DNA from: Pseudomonadota bacterium
GTDB lineage: Bacteria; Desulfobacterota; Desulfarculia; Desulfarculales; Desulfarculaceae
Direction: 5' to 3'
NCBI GenBank assembly: GCA_018902755.1
Contig: JAHIQI010000054.1
Span: 1-46,107, forward strand
Length of the DNA: 46,107 bases
Each line of letters begins with the position of its first letter. Positions within the stretch are counted from its first letter, which is position 1. Position numbers and translations under genes: made by a program. Under the pieces are notes generated by a model that was not told the DNA's origin, did not search any database, and worked only from the letters and a program-made list of their open reading frames with translations. Below are positions 40,473 to 46,107 of the stretch, in pieces.

Positions 40473-40994
40473 TTAGTTGCCCGCCTTGGGCGTAATAAAA
40501 ACATGCATGAACCGGCCTTCCATGCGGGCGTCGCCGTCCGCCTGGCCCACATCGGCCAAGTCTTCGACCACCCGGCGCAACAAGGCTCGGCCGAGGTCGG
40601 GATAGGCTATCTCCCTTCCCCGGAACTGCACCGTGATCTTGACCCGGTTGCGCTCCTCCAGAAAACGCCTGGCGTTGCGCATCTTGAAGCCGAAGTCGTG
40701 GTCCTCGATCTTGGGGCGCAGCTTTACTTCCTTCACCTGGGTCAGGCTCTGGCGCTTCTTGCCCTCTTGGGCTTTCTTGGCCAGCTGGTATTTGTATTTG
40801 CCGTAGTCCATGACCCGGCAAACCGGAGGCTCGGCGTTGGGCGCCACCTCCACCAAATCCAATCCTGCCTCGGCAGCATTACTAAGAGCCTGTTCCACCG
40901 AAACCACTCCCACCTGTTCACCCTCAGCGTCTACCAACCGTACCAGGGGGGAGCGAATCTGCGAGTTTACCCGCACGCGATCTTGCTTGGCTAT
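40473..40994 (-). CDS. infC: Translation initiation factor IF-3, with probable AUA start
   Basis: A 173-residue factor that keeps ribosomal subunits apart and checks start codons. The N domain includes VNSQIRSPLVRLVDAEGEQVGV and VCRVMDYGKYKYQ; the C domain includes KEVKLRPKIEDHDFGFKMRNARRFLEE and KITVQFRGREI. A GTG at 40976 is possible, but translation from ATA at 40994 adds AKQDRV, matching the family start, and AGGAGG sits eight bases upstream. Rare AUU, AUC or AUA starts let IF-3 repress its own mRNA. Next comes rpmI, 29 bases on. Confidence 0.95.
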   Translation of the reverse strand: MAKQDRVRVNSQIRSPLVRLVDAEGEQVGVVSVEQALSNAAEAGLDLVEVAPNAEPPVCRVMDYGKYKYQLAKKAQEGKKRQSLTQVKEVKLRPKIEDHDFGFKMRNARRFLEERNRVKITVQFRGREIAYPDLGRALLRRVVEDLADVGQADGDARMEGRFMHVFITPKAGN

Positions 40995-41035
40995 GGCCGT
41001 GTCCTCCTCTTCAACCGTTTACCAGAGGCCGAGCG

Positions 41036-42958
<1,923 letters not shown>

Positions 42959-43055
42959 CTCAGGAGCCAAAACAAACAAATCCCCCTTCCCCTGACGCAA
43001 GCGCCCCCGGCCGGCGGTTGCCGGCTCGGCGGGAACCCGTCATCCAGGGCGGGTA

Positions 43056-43130
43056 TGGTAGGCACGCCGGGATTTGAACCCGGGACCTCCTCCGTGTCAG
43101 GGTGGCGCTCTCCCCCTGAGCTACGTGCCT
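43056..43130 (-). tRNA. tRNA-Val (anticodon GAC), CCA encoded
   Basis: On the minus strand, the acceptor stem AGGCACG/CGTGCCT is perfect. The D arm is GCTC/GAGC. The anticodon loop CTGACAC gives GAC for GUC codons. The T arm is CCGGG-TTCAAAT-CCCGG. The discriminator A and CCA are encoded. The anticodon stem CCACC/GGAGG has one A-A mismatch in its centre. It lies about 100 bases upstream of thrS in the same direction. Confidence 0.92.
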
Positions 43131-43180
43131 GAAATTGAAACCTTCTTCTACCAGCCGCGCCTTGCACTGTCAAGCGGGGA

Positions 43181-44458
43181 TCATTGCCCTGGGGGCGTTG
43201 TTGGGGGTGTTTGCGCCTCTGACGGGCTGGGCTGTTGGCTCTTGTACATCCCCGGCAACTCCGGCCCGCTGGGTCTGCTCGTTACCGGCCGGGTCGGCGG
43301 GGCCGAGCCGGGCTGGCGGGGAATAATCACCACCTGCAGGCCCTTGGCGTCGCTTTCCACCACGTTTACCAGGAAATCACCGTAATCCTGGACCATTAGC
43401 TGGTCGGCCAGCTGGGCGGGAGAACCTTTGAGCGTAAGCTTGAACTCGGCCTGACCAGCCCCGGCGCTGACCCTCTGCACCTTTTCCACCAAATCTTTCA
43501 ACGAGCCCAAGACCGTTTCCAGGCGCATGAGCTGGCTGAGGGAGCGCACCCCGCTGACCTTGAGGGCCAGGTCCTTGGTGGTGGGGCCGACCTCGGCCAT
43601 GCGGGCGGCCAGATTGGCCATGAGCCTGCGCACTGAGCTTTCCACTATGTCCACCACCTCACCCGCGTCCTCGGGGGTGGGGGTGGTGTTAAACACCGGC
43701 GAATCGGTCTCTTCCATGGACACCACCTGGCCCTGATTGGTCTCGATGGCCAGAAGCTGCACCAACGGCGGGGGCAGCACGTGCTTGGGGGTGACCAGGG
43801 GGTAGGTGCGCACGCTGCCTATGATCACCACCTGGGCCCCCACCTCCCGGGCGAACTCCAGGGCCTGGGACTCGCTGAGCACCGGATGGTGCATATCCGG
43901 GGTGAGCAGGGGTTTGACCACGGCGGGGTTGATAATGCGGATGCCCATCTTCTTGATGACCTTGGTCACCGGGGCGGGGGCGTCGGGCGCGCCGGGCAGG
44001 CCGGACCACCAGTACACCGGCGGGCGCCCCGGCGCGGTCTCCTCGCTGACCATCACCAGGATGGTGCCCAGGTGGGAGGTGGGCAGCTTCAGCGCCGCCT
44101 GGATCAGGCTTTTGGTCAGGGAGCGATCGTCGATGCTCACCGAGACCAGGGCCAGGAACTCCTGTCCCGAGGGAGCCGAGGCCACCAGGCTGTAGTTGGT
44201 GATGAAGCGCTTGGCGTCTCTCAGCACCTGCTGGTCCAGGGTGGCCAGGTTGCTGCGCAGGGTGACCGGGTCCAGGGTGGCGGCCGCGGCCTGGGCCACC
44301 GCCCTGACCAGGGCGTCGGCCACGGCCTTGTCCTTGGCCTGGGCTTCGTTGCCGTCCAGGGGGGCCCGGCCCAGCACCAGGAAAGTCTCGGCCCCGGCGG
44401 GCAGGGCGGCGCACAGCAACAACGCGACCATCAGGAGTCTGACTACAAATTTCATCAT
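43181..44458 (-). CDS. Secreted protein with FlgT-N/LPP20-like N-terminal domain
   Basis: A 425-residue protein. A signal peptide (FVVRLLMVALLLCAALPAGAE) comes first. AQAKDKAVADALVRAVAQAAA then FITNYSLVASAPSGQEFLALVSVSID resembles the N-terminal domain shared by FlgT and LPP20-type envelope proteins. Later regions have alternating strands (GAQVVIIGSVRTYPLV, AEFKLTLKGSPAQLADQL). The tail is Pro/Ser/Thr-rich (about the last 45 residues). It probably acts in the periplasm or at the outer membrane; the function is unknown. The ATG at 44455 is an equally good start after GAGGA. It is just after miaA in the same direction. Confidence 0.68.
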   Translation of the reverse strand: MMKFVVRLLMVALLLCAALPAGAETFLVLGRAPLDGNEAQAKDKAVADALVRAVAQAAAATLDPVTLRSNLATLDQQVLRDAKRFITNYSLVASAPSGQEFLALVSVSIDDRSLTKSLIQAALKLPTSHLGTILVMVSEETAPGRPPVYWWSGLPGAPDAPAPVTKVIKKMGIRIINPAVVKPLLTPDMHHPVLSESQALEFAREVGAQVVIIGSVRTYPLVTPKHVLPPPLVQLLAIETNQGQVVSMEETDSPVFNTTPTPEDAGEVVDIVESSVRRLMANLAARMAEVGPTTKDLALKVSGVRSLSQLMRLETVLGSLKDLVEKVQRVSAGAGQAEFKLTLKGSPAQLADQLMVQDYGDFLVNVVESDAKGLQVVIIPRQPGSAPPTRPVTSRPSGPELPGMYKSQQPSPSEAQTPPTTPPGQ

Positions 44459-44467
44459 TGTCCTCGT

Positions 44468-45382
44468 TCAAGACCAGAAGGCCGAAACCCAGCGTCCGAT
44501 GCCCAGAGAGTCATCGGCATGATGCCACACCAAGCCCCGCACCCCGCGAAACCAAGTCATCTGGCGCTTGGCATAGGCCTTGGTTTTTTTTATCATATCA
44601 AACAGCGCGTCTTCGGACTGCATTTCTCCGCGCAAAAAAGCCATTGCCTGGCGATAGCCCAGGGTGGCCAGGCCCGGAGCCTCGGCGGGCACCCCGGCGG
44701 CCAGGAGCTTTTCCACTTCTTTCAGCAAACCTTCATTCCACATGGCCCGAGCCCGCTCTTCTATGCGCTGGTTTAGCTCCTCCCGGGGCCGCTCCAGGCC
44801 GATCATCAGATGAGGGTAGCGCGGCGCGGCAAAACCGTGTGCCTCTTGGCGGCGGCTCATGGGAGCTCCGGTTTGCAGGCACACCTCCAGGGCCCTGAGC
44901 ACCCGCTGACGGTCGTTGGGGTGCAGCTTGGCCGCGGTGTCCGGGTCCAGCCCCGCCAGGCGCTGGTGCATGGCCTGGGGGCCTTGCTCCTGCCATTCTT
45001 CTTTCAGCCGCGCCCGCAGGGCCTGATCCACCGGCGGGGTGGGGGCCAGGCCGAAGATCAGGGCCTTTATGTACAATCCGGTGCCCCCCACCACCAGGGA
45101 CCGCTTGCCCCGCGCACTGATGTCGTCTATGGCTTCGGCGGCCAAACGGGCGTAGCGGGCCGCGCTGAAGTTTTCGGCGGGCTCGGCCACGTCGATGAGG
45201 TGGTGGTGGGCCTGGGCCTGTTCTTGGGGGGTGGGCTTGGCCGAGCCGATGTCCAGGCCCCGGTAAACCTGCACGCTGTCCGCGCCCACGATCTCGGCCC
45301 CGAAGCGCTTGGCCAGATCCAGGGACAGCCCGGTTTTGCCCACCGCGGTGGGTCCGGCCAGCACCACCAGCGGCGCGGGCAT
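44468..45382 (-). CDS. miaA: tRNA dimethylallyltransferase
   Basis: A 304-residue enzyme that adds an isopentenyl group to A37 of tRNAs reading codons that start with U. The P-loop is AGPTAVGKTGLSLDLA. The substrate motif GADSVQVYRGLDIGSAKPT and HHHLIDV follow. VGGTGLYIKALIFGL and, near the end, the tRNA-contact region TLGYRQAMAFLRGE and KRQMTWFR are all family features. It starts immediately after the mutL stop, a common mutL-miaA arrangement. Confidence 0.97.
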   Translation of the reverse strand: MPAPLVVLAGPTAVGKTGLSLDLAKRFGAEIVGADSVQVYRGLDIGSAKPTPQEQAQAHHHLIDVAEPAENFSAARYARLAAEAIDDISARGKRSLVVGGTGLYIKALIFGLAPTPPVDQALRARLKEEWQEQGPQAMHQRLAGLDPDTAAKLHPNDRQRVLRALEVCLQTGAPMSRRQEAHGFAAPRYPHLMIGLERPREELNQRIEERARAMWNEGLLKEVEKLLAAGVPAEAPGLATLGYRQAMAFLRGEMQSEDALFDMIKKTKAYAKRQMTWFRGVRGLVWHHADDSLGIGRWVSAFWS

Positions 45383-46107
45383 CTAGGAGGGCTCCGAGCC
45401 GCGCTTGAAGGAGCGGTCCAACTCGTGGCGCGATAAGAGGAGCATCACCGGGCGGCCGTGGGGGCAGGTCAGGGGAGGGGGCAGGGCGCAGATGCGGTCC
45501 ACCAGCTCCTCCAGTTCGGCGGGCTTGAGCCGCTGGCCCTGGCGCACCGAGCCGTGGCAGGCCAGGGAGCGCAAGGCGGTTTCCACGAACTCGGGGGTCT
45601 CCACCGGCAGGCCCGAGGCGCTCATCTGGCTCAAGAGATCGCGCACCGCCGGGCGGGGGTCGCCGCCGGCCAGGTGGGGCGGCACCGCCCGGATGGCCCA
45701 GGTGTTGCCGCCAAAAGGCTCCAGCTCCAGGCCCAGGCGGGCCCACTGGGCGGCCTGCTCCCCGGCCCAGGCCGCCTCGCCGGGGGTCAGCTCCAGGGTC
45801 TGAGGGGTCAGCAGCCCCTGGCGGGGCATTTCGCCCTGGGCCAGCCCGGCCTTGAGGCGCTCGTAGGTCAGGCGCTCGTGGGCCGCGTGCTGGTCCACCA
45901 GGATCAGGCCCTGGGGCGAGGAGCACAGCACGTACAGGCCGTGCAACTGGCCGATAACGACAAGCTCCTCGGCCTTGGAGTACATGGGGCGCAGGCGGTT
46001 GGCGCGGCCCGCGGGCAGCACCGCCTGTTCCGGCTGCCTCGCCTGGGGGCCGGGCTCGGCCACCCGGCCGCCGGGGGAAGGGGCGGTGGAGCGGGGCGGG
46101 GTCCAGG
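45383..46107 (-). CDS. mutL: DNA mismatch repair protein MutL, C-terminal part (cut by the window edge)
   Basis: The frame is open to the right edge; 241 codons are visible. It covers the end of the linker and the C-terminal dimerisation and endonuclease domain. DQHAAHERLTYERL is the DQHA(X)2E(X)4E metal motif that marks endonuclease-active MutL proteins. ACHGSVRQGQRL and TCPHGRPV complete the metal site. The N-terminal ATPase lies beyond the window. Mismatch repair in this host would therefore rely on a nicking MutL, not on MutH. Confidence 0.95.
   Translation of the reverse strand, partial: WTPPRSTAPSPGGRVAEPGPQARQPEQAVLPAGRANRLRPMYSKAEELVVIGQLHGLYVLCSSPQGLILVDQHAAHERLTYERLKAGLAQGEMPRQGLLTPQTLELTPGEAAWAGEQAAQWARLGLELEPFGGNTWAIRAVPPHLAGGDPRPAVRDLLSQMSASGLPVETPEFVETALRSLACHGSVRQGQRLKPAELEELVDRICALPPPLTCPHGRPVMLLLSRHELDRSFKRGSEPS

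Overview
The window joins two kinds of DNA. Positions 1 to about 17,400 are the right-hand part of an integrated phage-type element. Positions from about 17,409 to the end are GC-rich bacterial chromosome. Host gene content suggests a Desulfobacterota (former Deltaproteobacteria) bacterium: a two-membrane cell with TamA/TamB, an NtrC-type sigma-54 activator, an AdeC-type adenine deaminase, and a thrS-infC-rpmI-rplT-pheS-pheT-merR cluster. The lineage is an inference from gene content and codon use.

Element, left to right. It opens with the end of a CobT-like von Willebrand A protein that runs off the left edge, then a sigma-factor-like protein and a proline/lysine-repeat protein. Next comes a phage replication and recombination block: a DnaE-type DNA polymerase fused to a family-4-like uracil-DNA glycosylase domain, a possible UvsY-like mediator, a gp32-like ssDNA-binding protein, a FEN-type 5'-3' exonuclease, a RecA/UvsX-like recombinase, an SbcD/gp47-like phosphoesterase, an SbcC/gp46-like ATPase and a PD-(D/E)XK nuclease. 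The block looks like a T4-style recombination-dependent replication set, but with a bacterial-type polymerase in place of a family B enzyme. A tyrosine integrase and several small unknown genes follow, up to a tRNA-Pro gene whose 3' end faces the element and is the likely attachment site.

Element control signals. A 32-bp sequence is repeated without change three times (before the UvsY-like, SbcD-like and 98-residue genes). It carries a TATAAT box, a doubled TAACTG and a ribosome binding site. A second, TTGAC-containing 34-bp promoter sequence occurs twice. These probably define two co-regulated gene sets, and a sigma-like protein is encoded nearby.

Host part. After tRNA-Pro come a Nudix hydrolase, a DUF3313-like lipoprotein, an NtrC-family regulator, nicotinate phosphoribosyltransferase and a cytidylate-kinase-like/BON protein. 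A tamA-tamB pair follows. Then there is a forward group: APH/AAA kinase fusion, adenine deaminase and an unknown 600-residue protein, with a YihY-like membrane protein and a methyltransferase after it. A 121-bp palindrome separates this group from the reverse-strand translation cluster. That cluster has tRNA-Val upstream, and infC appears to start at a rare AUA codon. The right edge holds a secreted protein, miaA and the C-terminal part of mutL. No gap between genes exceeds 300 bases.
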